Source of the DNA: Calliphora vicina
Lineage: Eukaryota; Arthropoda; Insecta; Diptera; Calliphoridae
Length of the DNA stretch: 64,000 nt
Reading direction: 5' to 3'
NCBI RefSeq assembly: GCF_958450345.1
Contig: NC_088780.1
Span: forward strand, 169,800,726-169,864,725
Position 1 is the stretch's first letter; the number at the start of each line of letters is the position of its first letter. Position numbers and translations under genes: made by a program. This document shows, one piece after another, positions 25,847 through 37,123 of the stretch. The notes under the pieces were generated by a model. The model saw nothing but the letters and a program-made list of their open reading frames with translations. It did no database searches and was not told the origin of the DNA.

Positions 25847-26398
25847 TGAAAGTCATAAAAGCCGTTTAGTAGTTTGAAAATTCTAACAACTCTTTATTTA
25901 CTCAAATGTACAACAACAGCAGAATTAAATAGTCACTCAATGTTTTTTATACACGTGTGTAAATTCGCAGAAATACAGACACAATTTATAATGTACACGA
26001 ATTTACTTGAAAAACACAACACCCTTTAAGGCACTCAGTTGATGTTTATTCGAAAAGCGTCTCTGATAAACTCACTCACGACTGCAACCTCTGCCACTAT
26101 TTATAACACTGCCATCTGCACTCTAGATTGTTCTTTAACTGTCAAAATTCGAATATTCTAGATCTTACTAATACATACGCCATCTGTGGTGTACTTTCTA
26201 CAATGTTCTTTAACTGAATATTCGAATTCGAATACAGCGTTGCCATCTTACGATCAAATCAACTGAAAGCTTTTATTTAATAATGCCCACAGATATGTTA
26301 CAGTTTGCTATTACAGCAATGTTATTTGAAAGCATTATGCTACTTTTAAATCAGCCCTTAAAATCGTTATATTTGAATTCAAGTACAATTTCGTAACA
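25847..26398 (-). mobile_element. solo LTR, gypsy-like, copy 1
   Basis: On the minus strand it begins TGTTACGAAATTGTAC and ends in TTTATGACTTTCA, thus TG...CA, with ATAT on both sides (25,843-25,846 and 26,399-26,402). A core-promoter-like TATAAATA lies on the minus strand at 26,098-26,105, and AATAAA followed by GAGTTG near 25,897 would be the poly(A) signal. These are the parts of an LTR retrotransposon repeat. No internal region with gag or pol is attached, so it is a solo LTR. The superfamily (gypsy-like) is inferred from the LTR ends and size. Copies at 38,654 and 52,282 are related. Confidence 0.7.
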
Positions 26399-26402
26399 AT
26401 AT

Positions 26403-26695
26403 ACGTATATAAAAATAAAATGGTCCATGTATGTAATGTCATCACGTGAGAACGACTAGAGCGATTTGGCTGATTTTTTTTTATTCGATTCGAAATTTTC
26501 AGGAGATGGTTTGTAAAGAAAAAAAAATCAAAAATTCCGGGTAAAACTCGGAAATTCTTTTTTTTTGTGAGTCCAGTCAACTGTAATAAAAAACCTCCCT
26601 AAAGTATGCAGTACAAATTTAGATATTTTATTTGCAAATAAATAAGAACATTAGTAAATGCTACCGGGCGAAGCCGGGACGGGACGATCAACTAG
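26403..26695 (+). mobile_element. non-autonomous Helitron
   Basis: The 3' end has the stem-loop CCGGGCGAAGCCGGG (26,664-26,678), a short spacer and CTAG at 26,692-26,695 followed by T, as Helitrons have. The first 80 bp (AAAATGGTCCATGTATGTAA, then TCACGTGAGAACG and CGATTTGGCTGATTTTT) match the usual opening of insect Helitrons as I know them. The expected 5' TC is not at the left edge because the LTR inserted there; TCTATATATT at 25,820 may be the displaced true 5' end. The 81-codon minus-strand frame inside is not a gene. Confidence 0.66.
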
Positions 26696-26696
26696 T

Positions 26697-27429
26697 AAGA
26701 TATATAAATCGACTTATTTATATTAGTTGTACACATAGAGCGAAAACTTGATAAAAAACTCAAAACAAAAAATTACACATATGAGTGTAGTTTTTTTTCA
26801 CATTGTTTTGGTTACTAATACATTCAGATTTTTGACAACTGAGCTAGGTCTTTTATGGGAGAGTTTCCCATCTATGTGTATTTATCTATTTATCGTAACT
26901 ACATTTCAAACCAAATTTAACATGTTGCTACTCGAAACAAATTAAATTTTGGCTTTTCCTTTAAAGTGGATTTAAATCAAATTCCGAAATTATTAACTGT
27001 TAAATATCATTCAGTATACGATTATGCCCAACTAAATAAGAAATTATGTGGACAAGAGATAAAAGAATTGTATCTCATTATTACGTTTAAGTTGCTAGGG
27101 TAACCTCGTATAGAAAAAAAGTTACAAAAATTTCCATAAAAAAAATGTAAAACGTTTAAATTCAAAGTAATATTTACGGAGTATTCTACAATAAAAGTCT
27201 TGTGTGTACATTATGAACATTAGGTTGAAGCCATTTCTATGAAATCAAAAACGAACACTGTATTCAAGTAACATAAAAGTATAGCTTGTTAGTTTGTTAG
27301 ATACCTAGTTTAGTTGGGAACATTGCCATTTTTTTTTCTTCTAGGGACCATCATAATTTACATGTTGGCTTTTTTCGTATGGGAGTACGTTAGCAGTATA
27401 CTCTCTAGTGTATGTACTTGTATTTATAT
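26697..27429. other. AT-rich sequence with an old repeat patch
   Basis: At about 26,816-26,880 ACTAATACATTC, GACAACTGAG and GGAGAGTTTCC also occur in the same order at about 62,890-62,955, so the two places share an unidentified dispersed repeat. No gene seen. Confidence 0.45.
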
Positions 27430-27798
27430 ATCTCGAGCAGGGTTCCTTGTCGGAAAAATTTCCCAGTTAAATTCCGGGAATTTTTTTTTACAAATTTAAT
27501 AAAAGCTTCTTAAACTGATACACTCATACATTTTAAAATTGATGCGAACTTGTCCTGACTCATAACGTCATAATGTTTAAATTCAGCGCGGATAGTAACA
27601 CCAGTCGGGATGAAGTGTGTAAATCCAGTCATACAGCTAAGGGGACACTTCTTAGTGACTTCTGGAATTAACGAATACAACTCTTCTGGATGTGTCTAAA
27701 AACTGTCAACGTACGGATTATTGAGAAGCAATATGTGTGAATAACTTGAAAACAAAACTTTAACGTGTAACTGCCGTGTTACTCAAACCTACTTAATA

Positions 27799-28192
27799 AG
27801 GTGGGCCGATTTGTATAGACCATCATATTCCTGTTCTCACTTTCACCATTCACCTTATTTTTGGAAGCATAATTACAACAATAGCATCTAATTTTCTCAG
27901 CATTTCTAATTATAAATGTTTACATGTGATTTTTTTAACCTTAATTATATAATTTTCGAAATTTTATTTTATATGATATTGTTGTAATTTTGCTTTCAAA
28001 AATAGGGTGAATGGTGAAAGTGAGAACAGGAATAGCCATGAATAATTTTTCGAGGCGTCCAAATTTCAGTAAATCTTTTTCCTTTTTCTGAAATTTGGGC
28101 GCCTCGAACATGATTTTTTTGATATATCGTATTGTAAATTTTGTTTCCTCATGCCAAAAGGTCTCGAAAAATCGATAGATATTGGTCCACCC
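27799..28192. mobile_element. Tc1/mariner-type MITE, middle of the nest
   Basis: Second copy of the family at 23,760-24,112: left AGGTGGGCCGATTTGTAT, right read inward GGGTGGACCAATATC, with TA at 27,797-27,798 and 28,193-28,194. Inside, GGCGCCTCGAA and TTCGAGGCGTCC pair. Its left part is interrupted after about 27 bp by a 205-bp element. Confidence 0.78.
27828..28032. mobile_element. MITE with 55-bp ends, innermost of the nest
   Basis: The two arms match over about 55 bp: they begin TTCCTGTTCTCACTTTCACC and continue through CATTCACC and ATTACAACAAT with few differences. TA flanks at 27,826-27,827 and 28,033-28,034. It is 205 bp long and non-coding. This is a Tc1/mariner-type MITE of a different family from its host. 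Confidence 0.85.
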
Positions 28193-28332
28193 TACAACTT
28201 AATCTTAAAAAAATACACTTTTGAATATTGACCGATTTTTTTTAAACATTTTATTCCCAGGAATGAACAGATTTTTTTTATTAATTCCCCAATATTAAAA
28301 AATTCCATGAAATTAGGAACCCTAATCTCGAG

Positions 28333-29750
28333 TTGTGTTAGTAGTGGTAATAGCAGGATTGGTGTTTGGCTCAGCTGCATTAGCATTCTTTTACACGAGT
28401 GAACATCATGTGATGTTTATGGGCGACAGTAATATTTTTTCTCTGTCTTTTTTTTGCTTTACCATTTTTCACATTCCAACATGAGCATGAACATGAACAT
28501 GAGTAAATGCCAACACACTCATATACTAAAGTATTTTGAACGTTTATGTTTTGGCGATTGTGTGTATGGAAGCGTTTCTTAGTGGTTGATGGTTACTGCT
28601 TTGTACTGGAAACAATGTGGGTTTGCTTGTGTGTTCGTTTTAAAATTGCAATATAATCAGAATAAATTTTCCTCTTCAATCCATTCTGTAATTCGACTGT
28701 TGTCAATGGTTTTACGAAAGTCTTCACTAAAAACTCGTTTATGGAATTTTTGGTACGTGTAACAGAAATTTGAACATGTTAACCATGTTGTTAAAGGCTT
28801 AATCCTTGCTATGGTCCTTAACTAATATGGTTCAATAAAGGTGGTTCGATTATAATTGGTAAACATTTGATATTTTATTGTAGCGACTGTAATGAACAAT
28901 AATATTAAGGCCTTATCAGCATGGGAAATATTTACAGATATGAACTTTATTTTGTTTGTGGCATGATAAAAGATTTCTGTGATCATAATATGGTTGTGAC
29001 AAAACAAAAATTATTTTAAATTGAAAAATCAGAACGCCGAAATCAAAGGTTGCTTACCAATTTCAATTGAACCACCAGCAAAATCTAAATATGACTGTTT
29101 ATTTTCTAAATTAGAATTGTGTTTTATATTTGCTCACCAAATGTGCTACAGAAAAACCGCACATTTATGCACTGGTGTCTAAGTTATATGTAGGGTGTAA
29201 ACATTTTTACAGCCATAGTTCTTTGAAATTGATTTCATAAACAATTTTGTAACAGTAGGCACAATCTCAAATGCTTACCACTCACTCTCATGAATATTTG
29301 TATGTGTCTGACACAGGAATTTCATTTATAAACCTTCTGGCGTACAAAATCAAAAACGTAAATAGGGGAAAAAATCGAGTGTGTTAAAGTATACGCCAAT
29401 ATGGCAGACAGTTATTGTCAGTCTTTACGGATTATTGGAGACAATATATTGACATGTGATTTATATCAAGAGCTAAACCGCAAAGGTGATGGAAAAATAT
29501 TTCAAATATGCGCTTAGTGTTTTTTAAACCAAGTGTAATAAATATTCCAGATAATATCTTGTAAGAGTATTAAGTAATATGGTTACTGGAACGATAAATA
29601 ATGAAAATATAATGACTTTTGAAATTTATAAATAAAAAAGTATCTGGGGAAGAGTGAATATTTCTACAGGTATCTTGCAGTTGTAGCAAAAGACAGATAT
29701 GGAATGTTTTAATAAATACTACATGCTAATAGTTTATTTACAAATCATTC
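28333..29750. other. AT-rich sequence, no feature seen
   Basis: No gene, RNA or clear element. GGCGTAC near 29,338 and GTATACGCC near 29,390 face each other but are too short to call. Confidence 0.45.
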
Positions 29751-29753
29751 TTA

Positions 29754-29880
29754 CCCCCATTTTCTCAATCTCTGGTTATTTTTTATCGTGATGATAAACT
29801 GACAGTTCTCATACAAAAAAAATGTTAACTGGAGGTTTATCGTTACGAAAAACGATAACCAGATATTGAGAAAATGGGGG
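29754..29880. mobile_element. hairpin MITE with TTA duplication
   Basis: Inverted repeat of 127 bp with arms starting CCCCCATTTTCTCAATCTCT and CCCCCATTTTCTCAATATCT. TTA lies on both sides (29,751-29,753 and 29,881-29,883), pointing to PIF/Harbinger. Its core ACTGACAGTTCTCATACAAA is shared with the hairpin at 39,646 and the half copy at 14,272. Confidence 0.8.
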
Positions 29881-30149
29881 TTATTCAGATTTCTTCATTT
29901 TATCAGCAAAACATAAAACAATTTGTACGTAGAAAATTTCCATTATTTTTCTGCAACACAAAAACATAAAAGAAAATTTAAATAATCTTCTTCTAAATTT
30001 GTTTCAAATAAAAAAATTTCCAAGAAATTAGAAAATGTAAGTTTATTTTTATTAAGAATTGAAACCAATGTGTTCATAGTTACTTATTATTTATACCCTA
30101 CACCAACATGGTGGTAACTTCCAAAAATATTAATCTAATATCCAACTTA

Positions 30150-30589
30150 AAGTATTCTCTTCAAAATAAAATATTTTTTTTTTTATGTTTACTGTAACAA
30201 TTGCAACATTTTTACAAGTTATTCAAAAATATTATGGTCAATGTAATTATTTATATGATTATGGTAAACATAATATGTTAATGTGTAAACATGATTGTAG
30301 CAATCATATATATGATTGTAGTAAATAAATATATGTGTGTGACAACCATTTTTATGATGAAGTATTTACCACAAAATTTTATGATATAATGATTCATCAT
30401 AAACATGCTTACCATAAACATATATTTATATTTACTACAATCATATATATTATAGTGATAATCATGTGGGTCGTAACTTTATCATATTATGGTCACCGCA
30501 ATCATATAAGTAATTGTAGTGACCATAATATTGTAAAAAATTTAAATGTTTTCAGTAACATTTACAACATTTTTTTTTTGTGGGTGTAT
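30150..30589. mobile_element. palindromic MITE of the CAGAGAAAA family, diverged
   Basis: The order of words (TTTACTGTAACAATTGCAAC, then TATTATGGTCAATGT, mirrored by GTGACCATAATATTG and TTTCAGTAACATTTACAAC) matches the palindrome at 20,529. The ends are worn: TTTTTTTTGTGGGTG then TA on the right. The 88-codon frame here is a by-product. Confidence 0.65.
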
Positions 30590-30635
30590 TCAAATCTATA
30601 GCGAAATTATTATTAATTGAGTATAAGACTGTCGA

Positions 30636-30700
30636 TGCTAGGCTGATCCCTAAATATCCCAGGATTTTAGGGATCCAATTTCGGGTTTGTCATCCCTAAT
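30636..30700. mobile_element. hAT-type element end, relic
   Basis: A cluster of TCCCAGGATTTTAGGGATCC and CGGGTTTGTCATCCCTAA. Read inward from the right it starts TTAGGGATGACAAACCCG, like the TAGAGATGCCAAAC end at 56,626. No left end found. Confidence 0.4.
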
Positions 30701-30727
30701 TCATCATCATTCCTATTTGGCTCTATA

Positions 30728-31213
30728 CACAGACAAAACTATTTCTTAACCCGTTTCAATTCAAATATTTGAACTGGTTTCAATTATTTCATAATTAAAT
30801 CAAGTATTCATTTGCTCAAAAACAAAATTTCTTGATATTTTCTATTGAATTTTGAGTTTTGAATTTGATTATTTTGATAATTGAATATACAATTTTCGTT
30901 ATTGGTTGAATTTCAAATACAAAAATTATTGAATAGATAATTTTCGTAATTGAAAACACATTTTTGTTATTTTTTGTGTTTCAATTACGAAAATTATCTA
31001 TTCAATAATTTTTGTATTTGAAATTCAACCAATAACGAAAATTGTATATTCAATTGTCAAAATAATCAAATTCAAAACTCAAAACTCAAAATTCAATAGA
31101 AAATATCAAGAAATTTTGTTTTTGAGCAAATGAATACTTGATTTAATTATGAAATAATTGAAACCAGTTCAATATGGGATAAATGTTTGAATTGAAATAT
31201 AATTTTTTCTGTG
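30728..31213. mobile_element. 486-bp palindromic MITE
   Basis: Arms of about 235 bp mirror each other across a short spacer near 30,975: CACAGACAAAACTATTTC at the left, AAATATAATTTTTTCTGTG at the right. Landmarks such as CAAAAACAAAATTTCTTGAT and AATTGAAAAT-type words recur inverted with only a few changes. TA flanks at 30,726-30,727 and 31,214-31,215. Non-coding. A transcript through it would make a hairpin of more than 200 base pairs. Confidence 0.88.
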
Positions 31214-31618
31214 TATATGGTTCACTTCCTAAAATCACTTTAACGAGCATAAATCTCTTAAAAATGTTGGTACGCACATTAAATTCAACATAAATAACGT
31301 TTCATATAGAAATAAATTAAGCGAATGGCTATTGCCCCATAATTGGTCATATTTCGATATACGAAAAATTTAACAAAAATAAATTTCATATAGAAAGAAA
31401 TCACGCTACCTAATTTCACGGATATCAGTCCATAATCGGTCCCAAATAAGGCCCACTTTGATCATATACTTGGTGTAGAGTACTATATGTTCACACTTTT
31501 CTTACCAGTTTTCTATTTTATTTACTTTTAAATTTTGATAAAAAATTCTTAGAATTTTGTTTCGAAATAGAAAACATTTAATTTTAAAAGACATTAAAAA
31601 GAAAATTAATCAATAAGC

Positions 31619-31732
31619 ATTTTTACTGGAATTCAAGTTGGAAAGCAAGTGTAATTCAAGCCTTGAATTATAGTCAAGCAATTGAATTACAGTTGTATTA
31701 CACTTTATTTCAACAGCATTCTCCAGTAAAAA
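31619..31732. mobile_element. small hairpin MITE
   Basis: TTTTTACTGGAATTCAAGTT and, read inward from the right, TTTTTACTGGAGAATGCTGT, with AAGTGTAAT in both arms. No clear duplication. Confidence 0.45.
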
Positions 31733-33560
31733 GGAAATATAAATTCAAGCCATATGTTTATTGTTTAAAAAATATTTAATTTTTTCAAATATTTTTCAAG
31801 TTTAAAGCATAATTACATTTCCATTCAACACAAATTCCAACAAAATATTCTAACACTTGAATGTTTGAGGCTTTGGTGCTTATTGGGTTAATGCTTGATT
31901 TGCAGAATTTACATTCACTATTAAAAAAACTACAATAATTAAATGAACTAAAAGAATATTGCAAGATTTCTTAAATAATTGCAGAAAATACAAGAAACCA
32001 AATTGATTCGATTTAAATTGTTCCACATGTGATCGGGGCATGAGAATCCTTTGGAAACGAGTGTCATGTACATTTTGCTTGTTCAATTACTTTAGAAATG
32101 AAATTGATACAATTTTCTAAAATGAAATTTAATTGCTGGACATTAGTTTTATAGACCATTTAAGGCAGCCTGTAAGTGGTGGTCAACTTTATCTGTCATA
32201 AAATTGTGTTCATTGTATTTTCATGAATTTTTATTTTCATTTTTACCCAACCATAAAAACAAAAACTTAAATATGGTCTAGTTCTGTTTTAATTTCACTG
32301 AGAAATCCTTGAAAAATAAAACCATTCATTTATCTAGACATTGAAACAGTAGAATTTCGTAAAGTACTCGTACCACAACAATAATCTCCATATTGGTACC
32401 AGGGAGTTCTTATATGTAATTGTATGTTCCATGTATTTATATTCAATAAACACAGATTCCATTTTTATGTTTTACAACTAACAAGATTTTTGTTCATGTT
32501 GTGTTTATTTTGTTGTCTGATATTAGTTTTATTTTAGCCAAGTTTCTTCATGACACTTTTTTTTTATCTGTATATGAGAGATTGAAATAGGTTGGGTGTG
32601 AAACTGTATGTGCATTTATGACTTTGTAAAAAAACATTGTTTAAAAGTTTCCCTTTTTACGATATAAAACATAAATTTTTGAGCTTAACAGCTTTTTAAT
32701 ACGTTTTATAGTTGAATTTGAAAACATAACCAACAAAAAAAAAAAATAGAAAAATCAGTCAAAGACAAAGGATGAAAGACAAAAAAGTTTTGACATTTTT
32801 CATATAGTACTTTATAGAATTTGAAATATTGTCACATCACTTTAACATTTTTGTTTTTTATTAAAGAAACCAAAAAAAATAAAAACATTTCTTTTGAAAT
32901 TTAACTATGCCAGAGCTACTTTAGTGGTTATTGGAAGTAGATAAATTTAAATGAATGACCTGATTGATAATATTTAGTAAATATAAAATATGTATTTAAA
33001 GATAATAAATTTCTTACAAATTTCACACTTACTTTATTAGCTTTAAGAGGAATTGTCGCTTATGTACATGAAAATATATCATTAAATCATAAAATTCATT
33101 GAATATAATTAAATCTATTATTCGGAGAAGAAACCCATCTTCTGTTTATGACAACTTAAGGAAAATTTGATGTTTCTGCAATATCTTTTGAGAAACGCCA
33201 AAAGTAAAATAGAAATTGTTTCTTTCTCTTTTATACAGGCAAATTTAAGGTTATAACTAAATTATTGCAAATGTTGCAGACAGAATTCAGCCTATTAATT
33301 TTGTTGCATTTAATTATTGACATTTATGATTATTGATATTTTTGGCAGAAATAATATGACCTAAAGATTAACCTATAAATTCAAAATGCATAATGATGCC
33401 TTGACTTACTTTTTATTAACGCCCTCATAAAATCGTTAAGTTTGATTATTATTTCGAATTGTTAATATTTACCTATATTTATTACGCATTTTTTCTATGT
33501 TATTAGTTTGGCAAAGAAGTCTTTTCTGTTGTTTTATTTTTGTCCAAACACTTTGATTAA
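31733..33560. other. AT-rich sequence, no feature seen
   Basis: No gene or repeat recognised. The 68-codon minus-strand frame at 31,880-32,086 has no recognisable product. Confidence 0.45.
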
Positions 33561-33564
33561 CCCA

Positions 33565-33705
33565 CAAGAGAAAAAATCTAGTTTTGCATGTTTACCATAA
33601 CCATTTAAATATTTTACAAGTATTTTAACAATATTATGGTCACTGTAGTTATTTACATGATGTGAATCGTAACTTTAATATATTATGGTTCCTGGTTATC
33701 ACACT
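33565..33705. mobile_element. left part of a palindromic MITE
   Basis: AGAGAAAAAATCTAGTTTTG, then ATTTTACAAGTATTTTAACA and TATTATGGTCACTGTAGTTA follow the left arm of the family at 20,529. The right arm is missing after about 33,690. Confidence 0.6.
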
Positions 33706-33835
33706 ACATGAACGAAAGACATTACTTTTTTACCAACCCATTTATTTAATGGCACACCACGGGGCGTATAAGTGTTATGATGATAATCTACCAAGATGTA
33801 AATGTTACTAATTCGCCTACGGACACTTACATATA

Positions 33836-34042
33836 GTCAACAACCAAAAAAATTCAAAATTGTGTTTTTAATGGAAATTGTTACAGCGCATCAAGGCACA
33901 CTTCTTCTTTCTACTTTTAATAATAACGAGTTTTTTAAGAAAGAAAATTTGTAACAACAGATATAACACTTTGTTATATCTCCTGTAAAATTTTAAAAAG
34001 TGATGATATGCCCTTTTGCATTTTAGGTGACCATATGTATAT
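33836..34042 (+). repeat. dispersed repeat, shared with 42,229-42,437
   Basis: CAACAACCAAAAAA near 33,839, TTGTAACAAC near 33,950, CTCCTGTAAAATTTTAAAAA near 33,979 and ATATGCCCTTTTGCATTTTA near 34,006 all recur in the same order and orientation at 42,235-42,415. The family is unidentified. Confidence 0.65.
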
Positions 34043-34368
34043 AAAATAACTTTGTTTCATTATTATTACAATTACTAATACAACAAAACTATTTAGAATA
34101 CTTTAAGAATTTATGAATAAGTATATCATTCAACATAAAACAATATAATAACATCATTTTAAGAAATCCCTTTAGAAAATGTTGATGAAAGTAATTTAAA
34201 TTTTTCTTAGTATAATAAATAAAACGAAGGAAATTTTATTTAATTTAATTTATTTTAATACAATTTTATTGTACAGTACTTACATTGTACTCATTTAATG
34301 CTACATTTTTTATATATATGTTTATTAGACGGGTCTTTAAAAAATAGATTTGCTTTGGATGGAAGTAC

Positions 34369-35531
34369 TTAACCCGCCAATGCACAGTGGTTGCACTTGT
34401 ATGGAAGAGAGTGACACAAATAGTAAGAATAAATATATAGTCTTAAAACTTACACAATATATTTATGGTGACATTAAAACGATATTCTGAGAAAATGGGC
34501 ATGGTCGCATGTACCTACCGCCCATTTTTATACCCTGCACCACCATAATGGGGAGGGTTAATTGGGTTCGTGCAGATGCTTGTAACGGCAAAAATATTGT
34601 CCCAGCACCCACCTTAAAGTATACCGATCGACTTAGAATCACTTTTGAGTCGATTAAACGATGTCTGTCCGTCCGTCCGTCTGGCTGGCTGGGCGGCTGT
34701 CCATGTAACCCTTGTGCGCAAAGTACAGGTCGCAATTTTGAAGATATTTCAATAAAATTTGGTACATATAATTTGTTCGGCACAAGGACAAAGCCTAATG
34801 AAAATGGCTGAAATCGGTCTATTATTTCACCTAGCCCCCATTCAAATGTCCTCCAGAAATTGGACTTTATCGGACATAGTATATTAAATATTATTTAAAA
34901 AACCTGCAGCTAAATTATATATTATCATAAACTATACACATGTACCAACAATCAGCCACTAATCTGGTCATTGGATTCGGTTGGGAAACTAATTAAAACT
35001 TTAAGTCAATTTAAGGTAGTTTAGCAAATTATGTTAAAAAATAACTTTTTTTAGTTTTATATTTTTAAAAAGCCAAAACACAATTTACACACTTGATATT
35101 TCTTACAAATATTTCACATACCATCCACTATAATTTCCATTTAAAATCATTTTATTTCGACACTTTTTTTCGTATATACTTTAACAATTGAAGTTTTACT
35201 TTGTATTGGCGTTACTTTTAACGAGCTACTTTTATCTATGCATGTTCACATTTCAATTGCTTTTATTTCAAAAGTACCGTTAGAAATGTGCAATGGTGAC
35301 CTATATGTCTGTGAGACCGGGTGTGTTAAAAAAATCGAATAATTTTAATCTCCATTATTGTTTTTAAAAAAATTTGTGAATTTTAAAATTGAAGGAAAAG
35401 AACTTATATTGATTAAATATCTCTGATTTATTGTCAAAAAGCATAAATTAAAACAAAAAGTTAACTATTAGTGCGTTAGTCTGAGGTCACCATTTATGAA
35501 AGTAAAATTTTTGTCACTACTGGCGGGTTAA
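34369..35531. mobile_element. piggyBac-like element without transposase
   Basis: TTAA at 34,369-34,372 followed by CCCGCCAATG, and at the right CTGGCGGG followed by TTAA at 35,528-35,531. Ends of about 9 bp (CCCGCCART) and TTAA duplication fit piggyBac. A DINE-like fragment (34,530-34,885) lies inside. No transposase frame: the two overlapping frames of about 100 codons at 34,463-34,811 fall in the DINE fragment. Confidence 0.66.
34530..34885 (+). mobile_element. DINE-1-like element, family 2, 5' part
   Basis: Starts TATACCCTGCACCACCAT and continues with the family's central CTG/CCG-rich tract (GTCTGTCCGTCCGTCCGTCT at 34,661, then GGCTGGCTGGGCGG) and CATGTAACCCTTGTGCGC. It ends after GACTTTATCGGACATA, so the 3' half is gone. 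Confidence 0.72.
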
Positions 35532-35554
35532 GGAGCTGAAGATAAATGTGAAAA

Positions 35555-35970
35555 TTTTGAGGTAATCGTAATGTAACCATTACAACATTTTTTATAAGTT
35601 TTTTAACCATATTATAGTCACAGTATTTATATATTATTGTGGTAACCATAATATGATAAAGTATATATATATTGTAGCAATCATGTTCATGATGAATAAT
35701 TATATCATAATATGGTATCCATAAGCCGAGAACTATTATGTTTTTGGTAAATTCTTCATCATAAAAAAGGTTGTCACAAACATATACATACGTACTTATT
35801 TACTGCTATCATATATATAATTTCTACAATCATGTGAATCGTATCTTTACCATTTTATGGCTATCATAAGCATATAAATAATTACTGTGACTATAATATG
35901 GTTAAAGAACTTATAAAAACGTTGAAATGGTTACAATAAACATGTACAACTATATTTTTTCTCTGCGTCT
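35555..35970. mobile_element. palindromic MITE of the CAGAGAAAA family
   Basis: Right end ACTATATTTTTTCTCTGCG is well kept; the left end is worn. ACCATATTATAGTCACAGTA on the left mirrors TGACTATAATATGGTTAAAG on the right. Confidence 0.72.
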
Positions 35971-36910
35971 AGAACCCGTGCCGAAAATCGATTGAAACTT
36001 GTACAATTGGGTAAACAATGGTACTTTCTTTTGAAGAATTTCATTCATTGACCGATTGCTAAAAATAAAATAAGACTCATCCAAAGGAAATCAATTTTTG
36101 AAGAGCAGATCTAATATTTATGTGAGTGGCAAATAGGGGTTGTTTTAAAAAGTTTATATCAATGTAATTGTGTTTAAGTATTTTGTCCTTTTTATTTGTT
36201 GTTTAGTTGTATTTAGTATAATTTTTCATGATACAAATATAAATTATTGTTTGTAATTTGTATGGTTCTATAGCGATTGTTTGAAACGAGAATGAAAAAG
36301 TCTCCAATAGAGGTTTGTTAAACAAAACGCGAAATAATAAACCGAAATGAAAAACATGTACAAAAACATGATTTCAGCTTTATTGTAGTAATAATTTACA
36401 ACTGCAACATGTTTTAAATGGGCAATAATGAAACTTTGTTATAATTCTCTTTTATTTATACAACTGCTACGAGAACATTGTGTTTTGATGGGGTATTTCA
36501 TTTTTTAAACAATTTTCTTTTACACAATTGAAAAATTAAGTTATGATGCAATCAAATTATGTTTTTTCATAATTTAAATATCCATGAATGAGAATGGGAA
36601 ATAAATTGAACTGTATTAATGTGAAAAATTCATGTGAAGAATATGAAATAACCCTTTTATATATTTTGTACTGTTTTTTTAATGTTCATCCACAAATAAC
36701 TTTTGTTTTTATCATTTCAATGCTGTAATTATTCTAAATTGTTAGTGTGTAAATAACACATTGTTTTAATTTTACTGCAGTCAAATTAAATTTGTTGACT
36801 TTCATTGTATTGTTTATAATATATATGCAATATTTAGCTGGTCACATGTAGAAATCTCTTAACAGACATATTTTCAATATGTGATAGTGATGCCAAACGA
36901 CTCCTCCATC
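35971..36910. other. AT-rich sequence, no feature seen
   Basis: No gene, element or RNA recognised. Confidence 0.45.
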
Positions 36911-37123
36911 GCACAGTGGGGCAGAATCAACTTTTTTTGCAAATAAATCTGGCATTTCTAAACGGCTACCAAAAAAATTACACGTATTAAAAATTTGAAA
37001 AAGGTGGAAGGTACCCTAATTTGAGCCTACATAGCGCTGCCCCTGGATCATTTGCTGGATCACACCAGCCGTTTAGAAATGCCAGATTTATTTTCAAAAA
37101 ATTTCGATTCTGCCCCACTGTGC
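36911..37123. mobile_element. MITE with about 57-bp ends, CACAGTGGGGC
   Basis: Left GCACAGTGGGGCAGAATCAA, right read inward GCACAGTGGGGCAGAATCGA, and both go on with AATAAATCTGGCATTTCTAA and ACGGCT. ATC is found on both outer sides and might be a 3-bp duplication. Superfamily not assigned. The 86-codon frame overlapping it is not a gene. Confidence 0.8.

Larger units (their letters stand above)
27438..28324. mobile_element. hAT-type element, outermost of a three-level nest
   Basis: Ends CAGGGTTCCT (left) and TAGGGTTCCT (right, read inward), flanked by the perfect 8-bp target-site duplication ATCTCGAG at 27,430-27,437 and 28,325-28,332. An 8-bp duplication and YAGGG ends are the signature of hAT elements. 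Subterminal ATTCCGGGAA and TTCCTGGGAA occur near the two ends. No transposase remains. A Tc1/mariner-type MITE (27,799-28,192) is inserted in it, and that one holds another. Confidence 0.86.
30095..31512 (+). mobile_element. DINE-1-like element, family 2, split by insertions
   Basis: The 5' start TTATACCCTACACCAACATG is at about 30,093, while the 3' half (from TCACTTTAACGAGCATAAAT near 31,236 through GTGTAGAGTACTATATG and TCTTACCAGTTTT) is at 31,217-31,512. Between them lie a palindromic MITE, a hAT-end relic and a 486-bp palindrome. The 3' half is diverged, its stem-loop is lost and its subterminal repeat is mutated, so this is an old copy. That the two halves were once one element is inferred from order and orientation. 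Confidence 0.58.

Noticed and set aside
34463..34811. Overlapping frames of about 100 codons on both strands
   Set aside because: They lie in a DINE-like element, whose other copies do not keep the frames open.
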